Source: Zanthoxylum bungeanum (taxonomy: Eukaryota > Streptophyta > Magnoliopsida > Sapindales > Rutaceae). From it: DNA of 64,000 bases. The translations under genes and the position numbers were made by a program. The stretch lies in contig SKCR01001848.1 in assembly GCA_019454045.1 (NCBI GenBank), forward strand, positions 1 through 64,000. The letters are read 5' to 3'. The notes under the pieces were generated by a model. That model was not told the DNA's origin and ran no database searches. It was given only the letters and a program-made list of their open reading frames with translations. Positions 33,264 to 46,029 of the stretch are shown here, in pieces; the first letter of the stretch is position 1; each line of letters begins with the position of its first letter.

Positions 33264-33720
33264 ATCCCTCCATCAAAGGCTATTAATATTATATCGGGGA
33301 TATAGATAGGAACGTCAAATACCTAAGGTATACTTACTTGACTTTCAAATTTACGATCTCTAAATAACACTCGGAACTTGCTTCCGAAGTATACCATGAC
33401 CATGGCCATGGATTTACTAGATCGCAAACACGTACAAGATACATATACCTTGTACACAGGATTGGCGGATTCTATCCGATACTCACATTATATCATGAGC
33501 ATCAGTCCACACCCAACGAGCAGATGAAGGTCTAATCCAAATAGATCAGTGAAGTGACTGCCATAAAAGTGTAGAGAATGTCCCATATATCCACAGTGGT
33601 ATCTCAAGTTGAAGAACCACTATGCTACTCGACTCGAGAAGATTCCTATTGATGTGAGTGTACCATCTATTAGGAAATATTCGGTGAGTCGTTAAGTGTT
33701 TATGAAATAAACACATACAC

Positions 33721-35775
33721 TATTGGACAATTATGACCCATAACGTCACTATTTGTAGAGATCATGGTGTTGTTGTACAAATTAACTATGTGACAAAGGA
33801 GATTGCACTCTTATCATTTGTGATTAGATCACCAAGATATATAAATGATGAGAGGTCCCTATGATTTGTTCCTGGATTGAGAATGATATGAGACAGTATC
33901 AATCCATGAAGGATAAATCATTAAATATCCCTAGTCAGAGTATTATCGAGATTGGACATCAATAATACATAAAAGACTAGTATTGCACTTGTGCGCATTG
34001 TGAGGGCACAACGACATAGTTCTCATATATTTGGGTATAGGATACTCATGCAAGTGTAATAGGACGTTGTGTTTTACCGATGGTACGGGAAACAGCTTCG
34101 CTCTGGATATACCCCCTCGAAATTCCGTTGGTAGTATGACTATGTGTCTATGGAAGTCCGATATCAGGGTAGGTGTATTTGGTCTTAACCTGAGACTTGC
34201 ACCGCTAATACTTGAGACAATCAATATACTTTGGTTGCGGTCATCCAGGACTTTAATAGGTTCTGTGTACGCCAATGTTGGGTATATTGAGAATCGTAGT
34301 GTGTTGCGTGTGATGTCAAGACAGAAGTATCACTCCAGTCATAGTGGAGATGATGGTCACGTATGATACGAGACTGGTTCTCTTAAATGATGCAGCTATC
34401 GGGATATTATGACAAGGTCATGTATATCCGATTATAGAGACTAGTCACCAGACATCCGACATGTGCTTCGTACGGGGCAGACACAATTCCAACCCCAGGC
34501 CTAGCACATGATCATCCGATTCTGGATCGACATACGCAATACTACATATACTATGTCTGATATAGATCCTTTATTCCTGTAAGGATATTTCCGGAGAATT
34601 GGGTAGGCATGGCGCTTTGCTAGAAGCCAACCTTGTCTTGTAAATCGTTAAAACGTAGTACCTAGTACTTACGTGTTCGGATAGTCCGACAACCGAATTT
34701 ACTGTCAACATATTCGGGGATCGTATGGGTCGCTTCCCAAAGATTCACCGATGACGTATGACTCGCACTCTAAATTAATCTGGGATTAATTAGAAGAGAG
34801 AGAAAATTAATCTGGGATTATTTGCGGAGATATTTTATCTGGGATAAAATATCATTTAAAGAGAGATAACAATTAATTTAGAATTAATTGATAAATTAAT
34901 ATATTTGATATATTAAACGAAATTGGATTTCGACGCGAAATTAAAATTAGATTTTAATTCGAACGAACGAGTTAATTTAGAATTAATTCGTTAGCGACGT
35001 GAATAGTGATTTCACTAGGCGTAATCATTTAATTACGACGCAACGGAAAATTCGTTAATTTGGAATTTGCGAACCCGAGCACGATATTATTTGTGAGCGC
35101 AATCGCATTTCAAATTCGAGTGCGGCACGTAAGTCAAATCAAGCGTCAAATCACTAGTCACTTCTAGCGTCACATCATTCGTCAATCAAGTGATGGATGC
35201 CTTTCACTTTGAGTGATTGACGCCAGTCACTATTCATGATTGATGTGAGTTGATGTTGGTGGTTGGAGCCATTATGGCTTGACTTTTTGAAAGCCAAATT
35301 CATGGCAAATGAATTTGAAATTCACATTTGAGTATTTGATACACAAATTTGAAACCAAAACCACACAACTCTTTTTTTCTCTCATCTCTCTCTCTCGCCC
35401 AACATGGGAAAATTTCTTCACTGGTTTGGCAGTGAACTACCGTGAGCCTAGAGGAAATGAGAAGCAAGTGTGGTGATTTTTGTGGCAAAAATCACAAGAG
35501 TTAGCACTCCGAGAGACATACGAATGTGATAGGGAAGTCCACCCATGAGCCGGGAATCGTTTGACGAAGCTTGGAGCTTGACGAAGGAGCTCAAAAAGCC
35601 GAATCATGGAGGACAGTGGACTGCACTGCCGTGATGTCCAGAAGGCAGAAAATAAATTTTTGCTGCCTCTCGCGTCGCTCAACTGATCGATGTAAGTATT
35701 CCGTAACTTCGTCGTTGTTATTCACACATGTTTTCTTGATTTTGATTCGATCCTTGGGACCGTAGAACTCCAACA
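33721..35775 (+). repeat. Copia-2 5' LTR
   Basis: It contains a hairpin ladder at about 34775-35000, including GATATTTTATC (34829-34839) and GATAAAATATC (34843-34853) around TGG. It ends AACTCCAACA followed by A and the primer site. Confidence 0.9.
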
Positions 35776-35776
35776 A

Positions 35777-35788
35777 TGGTATCAGAGC
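35777..35788 (+). other. Primer-binding site, tRNA-iMet
   Basis: TGGTATCAGAGC is an exact complement of the initiator tRNA-Met 3' end, one base after the LTR. Confidence 0.9.
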
Positions 35789-38100
35789 GTTGTTAAAAGC
35801 ATGAAATGAACTTAGGACTTAAAATTTGGGTAAAATGATTTTGAGCATGATTTGAATAAATTGGATGTTTGAGTATGCTTAATACATGTTTAATTGATGA
35901 TTGATTGGATCAATTTGATTACATGTGGTTTGGGACAATTTTCCTCTAATTTCATGGCTTGGCCGAGAATGTGTAATGCCCTAATTGTCTTGGAATTTTG
36001 ATTTTTCTTCATTGGATGAATTGGAAATCATTTGGGGATATTTATTTAATATTGAATTGAATTTAATTGGATTGAATTTGATTTGGACAAAATAATTCCC
36101 CATTGCCGAGACATAAAGTAGCATGTATGGGTTTGATTTTTTATCAAAATATGTTGGACATGTTTTGTGGTCATTAAGCACAAATTGGTTATGTTAATTG
36201 ATGTTTTAGAAATGTTAATTTGGGTGATTAATCATGATATACACTTTAGGTTAATTAATGTGAAATTGGATTTTTTGTGTTTAATTATGTTGGGCCTTAA
36301 AATTGGATTTGGGCTTTAATGTTGTAAATGGGCTTATTGGGCTTTGTTGTACAAAGTTGGGTTTAGGCAAAATTGGCTGGATCCAATTAGGCCCAAAACC
36401 GCCTCTATAAAGCCAAAATGCAACTTAATGAACCTTTAAAGTTTAATTTGGCCTAATGGGCCTAAATTGATTTCTATGCTTATGGGGTAACTCCCGAATT
36501 GGACTTTGGTTATCGGTTTGACCTGAGTTGACCAAAAGTCTATGCCTCAAGAAATTAATTAAAAGCCCATTGGACTTTAATTAAATTAACATTGGACGTT
36601 AATCGGGCTTTGAGACCCGTAACGATTAAATTTGGAATTTAAGTCGTAAAGGTTCGTTAATTAAAGTGTAATATTTAATTTGGAATTAAATAGCGATATT
36701 AATATTAAATACAAATGAAATTGGATTTAATTATGTAATTTAATTTAATTCTAGAATTCGTACTTTGAGTACTTATTCACGAAACGAGTTTGACTCGAAC
36801 AAAATCAAATCGTTGTTTGAACATTGGATGATCACTAATTATCAGATTAATTAATTTGATTAGATTGATTGATAACATGCTTGTGTGAATACATGGTTGT
36901 GATGCATGAATAATGTATATCGGATGGATATTAGATGGGTGGGACAATTTTAGAAATTGTTGTATAAATTTGATTTATTAATTGGACATGCGTGTCCAGT
37001 CTTATTACCTCTCAATTCTTTGTATTCTCTTCTCACCTATTCCCCTCAATGTAAATGAGGTTTCTTTAGAAGTGTAGTGTAACGGGTAGAAGTAATATTT
37101 GTGCTAGTGGGAGAGAGAAACGGAGAGATTTGATCTAGGATCACTGTGTAAAGTATCCATCCGCATATCATTATTATTTTATTTATATGTTTAGAATGCA
37201 TGCTTAAGGGTGTATGATGATGAGACCTTAACAAAGATAATAAATTGGTTGCCAATTTACACGCGAAAAACCCTCACAAATATTAAGCGTCTTTCCTTCC
37301 ATTGAGTGATTCTCACTCAAGTTCCGAGACTGGCATTGGCTTGTTGGCCAAAGTCAAGGCCTTTGTCCGTCGAGGATGGTTTGAATCACGAAGGCTTTGT
37401 TCCATATCAGTGTCTTGTCCAAGTTGTTGTTTGTTGGCCAAAGTCAAGACCACTTCTTGTCCATCGACATTGATTACGAAGCTTTCCATGGTCAATGGGT
37501 CGCGATTAACTGGGATCACTAAGTTTGTTGTGCCAAAGCCAATGCTTAGTTGATTCAGAGGAAAAATGTTAGGTAATACATTGGATGTATTGGCATATAT
37601 AAGATATATGTTTCGGACTTGGATGTCCCCCTACCGGATCTAGGAATTGGATTGGATCCAATCGATCTTAGAGATCTACCTAGTTAATTATCATACAATT
37701 TGTTGGCCAAAGTCAATATTGTGTGATATTTAACGGGATCTTAGCCCACTAGGAAATACGGTTTCCCGAGTACTCGACAGAGGGTTAGAGGCTCACCGAA
37801 AAATAGTGGAAGGCAAGAATTGAATTTGCAATATTCGTTTAATTACTTGCCATACGCGCTCAAACAAATATCATTCGTCAAATCAATTAAATGTTAGTTG
37901 GACTAATACTTAAATTGTTGTTTTAATTAATAGTTGGACTATATTCAAACAATTCATTTATAGTTGATTATATAATTGGATTATAATAATCAATATATTT
38001 GATTTAATTAATTATAGTTGATTAAATAGTTGGACTATAATAATCATTATATTTAATAGTACCTAAATCGTTGATTAAATAGTTGGACTATTAAAATCAA
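35789..38100 (+). other. Copia-2 long untranslated leader
   Basis: About 2.3 kb without a credible ORF, co-linear with the Copia-1 leader (25600-27806). It includes a G/C-word-rich part (36280-36620), a CCCCTCAATGTAAATGAGG palindrome-like motif at about 37042-37060 (same word at 26814 in Copia-1), and TTGTTGGCCAAAGTCAA repeats at 37341, 37431 and 37700. Confidence 0.6.
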
Positions 38101-41100
38101 GATACAATTGAAAGATTGACATTTAAAACATAATCCTAGGGAAAATGTATTTAAATGGTTTAATTTTCAAATTAGGAATAATTTCAGGATGGTCCTAGAA
38201 ACTAATAAGTTACTTTATTTGATAAAATAACATATTAGGCCTAAGCCTGGAGTTAAGCAAATAGTAAAGCATAATCTTTGGAAGATTTATGTAATGATAA
38301 CTTTAGTACTTAATCCATTAAGCTTGTCGCAGTAGACTCCTTAATTTCTGAATCAGAACTAAGGATTTGATCCTTAAAGTATGATACTGAATTGAATGAT
38401 CTTCATAAATCTATACTTAGATTTTAGAAGTACTAAATTGCAATAAATAACTCTTGGAGAGTTAATGACTATTCTCAAGGAGACAAAGTCAAAGTTTGCA
38501 ATTAGGCAAGTAGCGCAAGGCGCACCTTACTTCGATATTCTAGAAACCCGAGGCTTGGCCAAAGGCTTCTGGAATTTGAAAAGGGCAAAGGCAAAATCAT
38601 TATAATCTTCTAGGAAGATAAATGACATATCCCAAAATGTCTGCCTAATTGTGGCAAACGGGATCGCGGAAGCGTGACTGCCGTTTGGACAAGGCAGACA
38701 TAAAGGAATTGAAGACGAGCAAGTCTCTGACTTCAAATATGTTTGTCAAATTTTGTTCACTACTAGTATTGAAATTGGATTTTAAATACTTAGTGTGGTA
38801 CATAAAATATATATGTATTGATGTTCAGAATCTGTGTTGAACAGGATACTGACTTCAATAGAGATTTATCTGCGAACTGGAAACGGGACGAAAGTCGTTG
38901 TTTTAACCGTAGATACCATGTTTAGGAACTACCCTCGGGTGTGTACCTAAATTTGGAAACTGTTATAATGTAACTAGTTTGACTAGATACATTATCTCTA
39001 TATCAGTGTTTAACCCACTGCGGGTGAACCTTTATATTCTATAACACTAAAGTGTTTTATTATATAAAGATGATATTGAGATAAACACATTAGATGTGAA
39101 TAACAGTATTTATATTTTGAATATAAATAAATCTCAAACATATAACATGACAAACAAATAGCTCATACTGATTTGATCAGGAGAAACATATTGTGGCATT
39201 GTTGTCTGGGACACAATTGAACAAGACTCGTATATCCACACTTTCGAAGAGTGGGTACTAGGACTGATTTGATTCCATTCAAATAAAGTCTACGAATCTA
39301 GTTTATTGGGCAAAGTGCCTATAACACATTTACTTGGTAAAAGTGTAAATTCCACAGATCTGTAAGCCCTAGTTCATAGTGAAGCAATTGGGCCCATGTC
39401 TAGCTAGGCTAGAGGTGGATATGAATATTTCGTGACCTTTACGGATGTGGCATCGCGTTGTGGTTATGTGTTTCTTTTGAAACACAAATCGAAAACTTTT
39501 AAAGTTTTCGACATGAAATAGACAAACAGATCGGCTATAGTATTATACCGTCACGGTAAGACCGTAATGGAAAATACTTAAGCAATAAGTTTATTATATA
39601 CTTGAAAGAGTAAAGTATTCTTTCAATAAGGACTCCTCTCGGAACACGTCATTTTGACGATGTGTCTGAACAGAGTAACCAAATTTTGTTGGACATGATA
39701 AGGTTAATCATGAGTCGCTCTGAGCTACCATTTCCTTCAATGGATAAGCATAAAAAATGCAGAACTTATTTAGAATAAGGTTCTATAAAAATTAGTTTGA
39801 CAGATATCATATTAGATATGAACATGAAAGAAACCAGGTTTCTCATTCCTGAATATTTGGGTATGCTTGGCATATGTTTGGATGATACCAAACTAAAATC
39901 CAAATTGGATAAGTGCCAATTGTAGGATATCCTAGGGATACCATAAGTATAGTACTCATACAACTCATGAGATAACAATTAGATTGTTGCTCACCATGCG
40001 GTTTTCCTAAGTGGAATACCGATATGCAGTGGTAAGTGGGAGAATAGTAAAACTCGATGAAAATCGGAGTAATACTATTCCAGGCATTGATTCCTAATAG
40101 AACACAAATAGTTCATCAAGGATGAAACTAAACCATTAATCTTCGTATACACAAGAACTGTGTAGTGGGAGAGAGTCAGAAAACAACCTAGGGTATGGGT
40201 TTCTGATCTCACCTCATAAAGATGTCTATCTTATTGAGGTATACCAACTGACTACGTATGAGGAAGTGATACAAGGTATCGACTCCATATTATGGAAAAG
40301 TGCCATATAATCCAAAATGGATCCTTGTATATCAACTATGTTTGGACACTAGTTGATGTACCGCCAGACATTGTGCCTATTGGTACTTATAAGTCTTCAA
40401 GCAAGACATACATGGAAGGCAACATACCAACGTATAAAGCTAGGCTTTTAGCGGAAAGGTATCGTTATCAACATTGTGTCGATTACGATTCAACCTTTTA
40501 CCTGTTGCCACGGTATAACCATTTGGATAATGCTTGCTAAAACTGCATGTTTCATTTATGAAATATGTCAGCTTAACGGGAGAATCGCTTTCCTGAAAAG
40601 GAAACCTTTTGGAGGATGTTTATAACATCATGTTGGTTTTATCGTACTAAAACTAGCAAACAAGGTTTGCAGGTTATTCGATCCATGTTTGGATTGAAGC
40701 AAGCATAGGTTCTTGGAATTATCGTTTTGATGTAATCATAATAGTTTATGATTTAATTCAAAACGAAAATGATTCTTGTGTATATAAGGAGGTTAGTGGG
40801 AGTGCACTGACAATTATGTCCTATAAATAATGACATGTCATTTCTTGGAAATGATATTCTCATATAAAAATCGGTGAAAGCTTGGCTTTCGAGAAAACTC
40901 TCCTAGAACTCGTACATTGAAAAATGTACGCGACCTGGTGTCTCATACTCTTTGAGCATATGGATTCACAAATAGGCCAATCCAAGTGATATTCACAGGA
41001 TTGATGTTAAGAACATACTTAGTATCATAGAGAACTAAGGATGCTGTCTTATACTATGGAGATGGAGAACTTGAAGTGACTGGGATCACTGTAGCAAGTT

Positions 41101-41526
41101 TCCTAACCGATAAAACGATTATAAGTCGTAAATGGTACTATACAGTTTGAATGACGGAACAGTGAGCTGGAAATCTTCCAAGCAAGATACTGTTACCGAA
41201 TAAATAACAAATACGGGTTATTGCTGCAGCTGAAGCAGCAATAGAAGCCTTCTAGGGTCGATAATATCTAATTAGATTAGATATAGTTCTTTTAGCAGCT
41301 GAGCTAGGCTTCAGCACATGCTAAAGAATTAATGGTCTCATCAATGATCCAGATACAAACTTCGATATTCATCTGATTCGTTCAAGTCATACATCGTGGC
41401 GATGTGATGATCGAATAAATCGCATCAGATGATAATCATGAAAATCCGCTGACGAAAACCTTTTCTCAGCAGTTTGAGCCAACCGTACATAGTTCGGGTG
41501 TTAGACACTCGAGTGACTAGCTATAG
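38101..41526 (+). pseudogene. Copia-2 gag-pol remnant
   Basis: Decayed text follows Copia-1 gag-pol in order. A gag start (GAAAGATTGAC.., TTTAATTTTCAAATTAGG) lies at about 38110. The pre-integrase region (TGGCATTGTTGTCTGGGACAC) is near 39193, integrase text (GGGCCCATGTCTAGC) near 39393, RT text (GGATTGAAGCAAGCATAGG) near 40692, and RNase H text (AGCTGGAAATCTTCCAAGC) near 41164. Stops and indels occur every few dozen codons. It retains the integrase segment that Copia-1 lost. Nothing here could encode a working protein. Confidence 0.75.
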
Positions 41527-41540
41527 GCCAAGTGGGAGAT

Positions 41541-43594
41541 TGTTGGACAATTATGACCCATAGCGTCACTATTTGTACAGATCATGGTGTTGTTGTACAA
41601 ATTAACTATGTGACAAAGGAGATTGCACTCTTATCATTTGTGATTAGATCACCAAGATATATAAATGATTAGAGGTCCCTATGATTTGTTCCTGGATTGA
41701 GAACGATATGAGACAGTATCAATCCATGAAGGATAAATCATTAAATATCCCTAGTCAGAGTATTATCAAGATTGGACATCAATAAATACATAAAAGACTA
41801 GTATTGCACTTGTGCGCGTTGTGGGGGCACAACGACATAGTTCTCATATATTTGGGTATATGATACTCATGCAAGTGTAATAGGAGGTTGTGTTTTACCG
41901 ATGGTACGGGAAACAGCTTCACTCTGGATAGACCCCCTCGAAATTCCATTGGTAGTATGACTATGTGACTATGGAAGTCCGAAATCAGGGTAGGTGTATT
42001 TGGTCTTAACCTGACACTTGCACCGCTAATACTTGAGACAATCAATATACTTTGGTTGCGGTCATCCAGGACTTTAACAGGTTCTGTGTACGCCAATGCT
42101 GGGTATATTGAGAATCGTAGTGTGTTGGGTGTGATGTCAAGAGGACGTATCACTCCAGTCATAGTGGAGATGATGGTCATGCAGGATACGGGATTGGTTC
42201 TCTTAAATGCTGCAGCTATCGGTATATTATTTCAAGGTCATGTATATCCGATTATAGAGACTAGTCACCAGACATCTGACATGTGCTTCGTACGGGGCAG
42301 ACACAATTCCAGCCCCAGGCCTAGCACGTGATCATCTGATACTGGATCGACATACGCAATACTACGTATACTACGCCTGATATAGATCATTTATTCCTGT
42401 AAGGATATTTCCGGAGAATTGGGTAGGCATGGCGCTTTGCTAGAAGCCAACCTTGTCTTGTAAATCGGTAATGTTGTAGTACTTGGTACTTACGTGTTCG
42501 GATAGTCCGACAACCGAATTTACTGCCAACATATCCGGGGATCTTATGGGTCGCTTCCCAAAGATTCACCGATGACGTATGACTCGCACTCTAAATTAAT
42601 CTGGGATTAATTAGAAGAGAGAGAAAATAATCTGGGATTAATTGCGGAGATATTTTATCTCGGATAAAATATCATTTAAAGAGAGATAACGATTAATTGG
42701 AATTAATCGATAAATTAATATATTTGATATATTAAACGAAATTGGATTTCGACGCGGAATTAAAATTAGATTTTAATTCAGGCGAACGAGTTAATTTAGA
42801 ATTAATTCGTTAGCGACATGAATAGTGATTTCGCTAGGCGTAATCATTTATTACGATGCAACGGAAAATTAGTTAATTTGGAATTAGCGAACCCGAGCCC
42901 GAGATTAATTGCGAGCGTATTCGCATTTTGAATTCGAATGCGGCACGCACGTCAAATCAAACATTAAATCGCTAGTCGCTTCTAGCGTCACATCTTTCGT
43001 CAATCAAGTGATGGATGTTTTTCACCTTGAGTGATTGACGCCAGTCACTATTCATGAGATATATGAGTTGATGTTGGTAATTGGAGCCATTATGGCTTGA
43101 CTTTTTGAAAGCCAAATTCATGGCAAATGAATTTGAAATTCACATTTTAGTATTTGATACACAAATTTGAAACCAAAACCACACAACTCTCTTTTTCTCT
43201 CATCTCTCTCTCTCGCCCAACATGGGAAAATTTCTTCACTGGTTTGGCAGTGAACTACCGTGAGCCTAGAGGAAATGGGAAGCAAGTGTGGTGATTTTTG
43301 TGGCAAAAATCACAAGAGCTAGCACTCCGAGAGACATGCGAATGTGATAGGGAAGTCCACCCATGAGCTGGGAATCGTTTGACGAAGCTTGGAGCTTGAC
43401 GAAGGAGCTCAAAAAGCCGAATCATGGAGGACAGTGGACTGCACTGCCGTGAGGTCCAGAAGGCAGAAAAATAAATTTTTGTTACCTCTCGCGTCGCTCA
43501 ACCGATCGATGTAAGTATTCCGCAACTTCGACATTGTTATTCGCATATGTTTTCTTGATTTTGATTCGATCCTTGGGACCGTAGAACTCCAACA
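41541..43594 (+). repeat. Copia-2 3' LTR
   Basis: It starts TGTTGGACAATTATGACC and ends AACTCCAACA, then the target copy TACAC. The stem-loop GATATTTTATC/GATAAAATATC is kept at 42649-42673 with loop TCG instead of TGG. Confidence 0.9.
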
Positions 43595-43969
43595 TACACG
43601 TCTATATACGATATGTCTCGATATACGACATATACTTACCTTAGTGGATTTTACTAACCGACCCGTGTTAGTAAATCTTGACCAGGAACTTTATTTGAGA
43701 ATATACAATTTATAATGACGTTTCCCAATGTCAATTACAAACTACATTATAACTATGCACTACGTTGTAAATTCTGGGATCTTTGTCTAATATATACATA
43801 TCACTAAATCAAATTTAGTTTCAATCTAATCGTAATTAGATTGAATACGTATATAAAAATAAGAGGTGTTACCATTAAGTAAGTAATATTATGGAAAAAT
43901 TAATCTATCGTATTCATGAATCCGACATAAATACGATCCGGATTGGCACTCCGAGCACCAACCCTAACA

Positions 43970-45191
43970 ATTTCTCCGACTTGCTCTAGTGCCAATCAAC
44001 GGTATCATATACACATCTCAATATGAATCTTATATGCATGGTCCTCAAGAGCTCACCTAGCACTCAAGAGGTAGGCAATAACGAGAAGGTATGCTATAAC
44101 ATATTGAGTTTGTCAAACAAACACAATTGTTTTTTTTAGCCAGCATCATTCATATTTTGTAGAACCTAAGTTATGCATCAATATGACTCAGATGTGACAT
44201 CAATACTGTGCTACAGCTACTGATTTGTCTGTGTATTTATGGATCAATTCCAAAATACTATGAAGACAACTGCAAACACAATACTAATATCAAAACTTCT
44301 AATCTATAAGATCATTATGCAACTTCATAAGTCAATACTTCATAAGTTACAACTAATTCCACTATCACAGTAGAATCATCCATGACACTCCCACTATGTT
44401 TTTTCTGACTTTTTATGACGTAGACTGTCTAACGTCATAATTAGACTCAAAACTAATCTAACTCTAATGGTTGCTGACTTTATTCTCCATGAATGAGAAA
44501 CTCGTTCTTAATATCTCAAAGATAACAAAGAATATGTTCCAAGACCCATCCTATGGTCACGAGGTATCAAAATAGCTCGTAACAATTAAGATTAAATTGA
44601 TATCTTTAATCACACATAATATAGTATTCATTATGTCATCATCCTATGATGCATAATATGGACTAGACATTCTAATCAATTTCTCATTCGACAAAGGAAT
44701 CATCATTTACGAAATATTAATACTATATTGAAAAGACATATTAACTGTCAAACAGTTTTACTAACTGTCACACAAATAGTCTTGTTTTGTCTTTTATTAG
44801 ATCATATCTAATGCACGACTAATGGGAGTATCTCACAAGTCTCTTGTTTTTTTATCATATATAAAATTTTATATCGAATATAATAAATAATACTCCCACT
44901 ACTTTGATGGAGAAAATAAGACTTAGGTAAATCTTTTACCTCACAAACATCTTATTATTATCTTAATAATGATAATGTCGTTAGAATATATAACACTAGA
45001 AAGAAATTCGTACTCTCCCACTAACCCTATTATCACATATGTATTCTTTATGCTTTGATAAAATCAGACAATCTAACTGATATCAAAATTTGAGAACATA
45101 GATTTCCAGAAGGCTCAGCTAAGTCTACAATTGGCTCTATAAGCTAGTATACCAAATGCGATTTTAGCAGAATACAAACTCCATGGCCATT
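43970..45191 (-). other. Remnant of C1 element interior (minus strand)
   Basis: Directly outside the reverse C1 LTR, the minus strand reads GGCACTAGAGCAAGTCGG then AGAAAT against the LTR, a copia-type polypurine tract. Further in, the minus strand shows AGTGGGAGTGTCATGG, reminiscent of text just before the copia RT active site. No usable frame remains. I see no independent gene here. Confidence 0.45.
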
Positions 45192-46013
45192 TGTAACATC
45201 CCCAATCCATAGCCTTGTGTAATTATTGAATTAATCCAGTTAATAAAAATATACCATAATAAATAATCAATGTTATCCAATAACACTTGATTATCTTAGA
45301 TGATCATTATAATATCGAATATTATCTTTTATCAAAATTAATCGGCTACCCAAGTGCTCAACAAGTACAACTTCATATTGGGACTCTATAAGTTCAGACA
45401 TGTTCTTCATGTAAGCCTAGCTAATATATACGTAATTCGGCCACCTCCGAATTCGCAAAGAACACGAACGACCTTTCTGAACTAAACAAGTCGACGATAT
45501 CACATATGTTTAACAATCCTTCCATCGTAGGCTATACGAGTTGTGCTTAGGAAATATAGAATACACCGTCAAGTTTCCAAGGCGCACATATCATGTTGAC
45601 ATGTCCATGATTCTTTACAAGTGATGCGATCCATCCTAGGTGATCGACTTTGGCCAAAGTATTTAAGAATCGTGACTTACTCACATGGATACCTAAACCC
45701 CTTATGGTACACATACGGGCCGAAAAATCCTATCTTGCTTCGTACTTGATTACTGAGTGCATCAGTCTACACCAAACAAACATCTAAAGGCTAGACCACG
45801 AAAGGTTTTTGACAAACATGGCATCAAAGTGTGGAGGATCTCACACAAAATCAATGCAATCATATAGTTAAAGGATCACATATGCTACTCGACTCGAGGA
45901 GATTTCTATTGACGGTGGTGTATACTTCCAACTATAAGGAATCACATATGAGTCATTCAATATTCGGTTGAACCAATAATCACATGTCTATACGAGCTTC
46001 GAAAGCTCATGGT
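45192..46013 (-). repeat. C1-like LTR fragment, reverse orientation
   Basis: Read on the minus strand it shows the C1 landmarks in order (CGTATAGACATGTG, CTCCTCGAGTCGAGTAGC, GTTTGGTGTAGACTGATGC, GAGCACTTGGG). Both LTR ends are missing. It could be the remains of the 5' LTR of the same reverse C1 element. A TGTAACATCCCCAATCC word at 45192 resembles the end of a B LTR and may be a scar. Confidence 0.6.
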
Positions 46014-46029
46014 ACATCGTGTTAAACCA

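Larger units (their letters stand above)
33721..43594 (+). mobile_element. Copia-2: Ty1/copia element, intact frame, heavily degenerate interior
   Basis: LTRs are 33721-35775 and 41541-43594 (2,055 and 2,054 bp), with a perfect target duplication TACAC (33716-33720 and 43595-43599). The 5' LTR start is TATTGG rather than TGTTGG. The primer-binding site TGGTATCAGAGC lies at 35777-35788 and a purine tract AAGTGGGAGAT lies before 41541. The LTRs match closely by eye, yet the coding region (38.1-41.5 kb) has no frame above 82 codons. It is a relative of Copia-1, with the same leader word and the same gene order in the decayed text. Confidence 0.9.
17534..43969 (-). repeat. C1 copia LTR in reverse orientation, split by three insertions
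   Basis: The LTR pieces are 17534-17904, 22367-23686, 33269-33720 and 43600-43969, about 2.51 kb in total. Read on the minus strand it begins TGTTAGGGTTGGTGCTCGG (43969) and ends CCCCAACA (17534). Removing the three inserted elements together with one copy of each target duplication (GGTAA, ATCCC, TACAC) gives continuous C1 sequence. On the minus strand a copia-style purine tract (GCAAGTCGGAGAAAT) sits immediately upstream at 43970-43986, so this is the 3' LTR of a reverse-oriented C1 element. Confidence 0.8.

Noticed and set aside
34031..34366. 111-codon frame and its reverse-strand partner (33943-34275), with similar frames at 41779-42331
   Set aside because: They fall inside the Copia-2 LTRs and differ between the two LTRs. 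Best explained as chance frames in repeat DNA.
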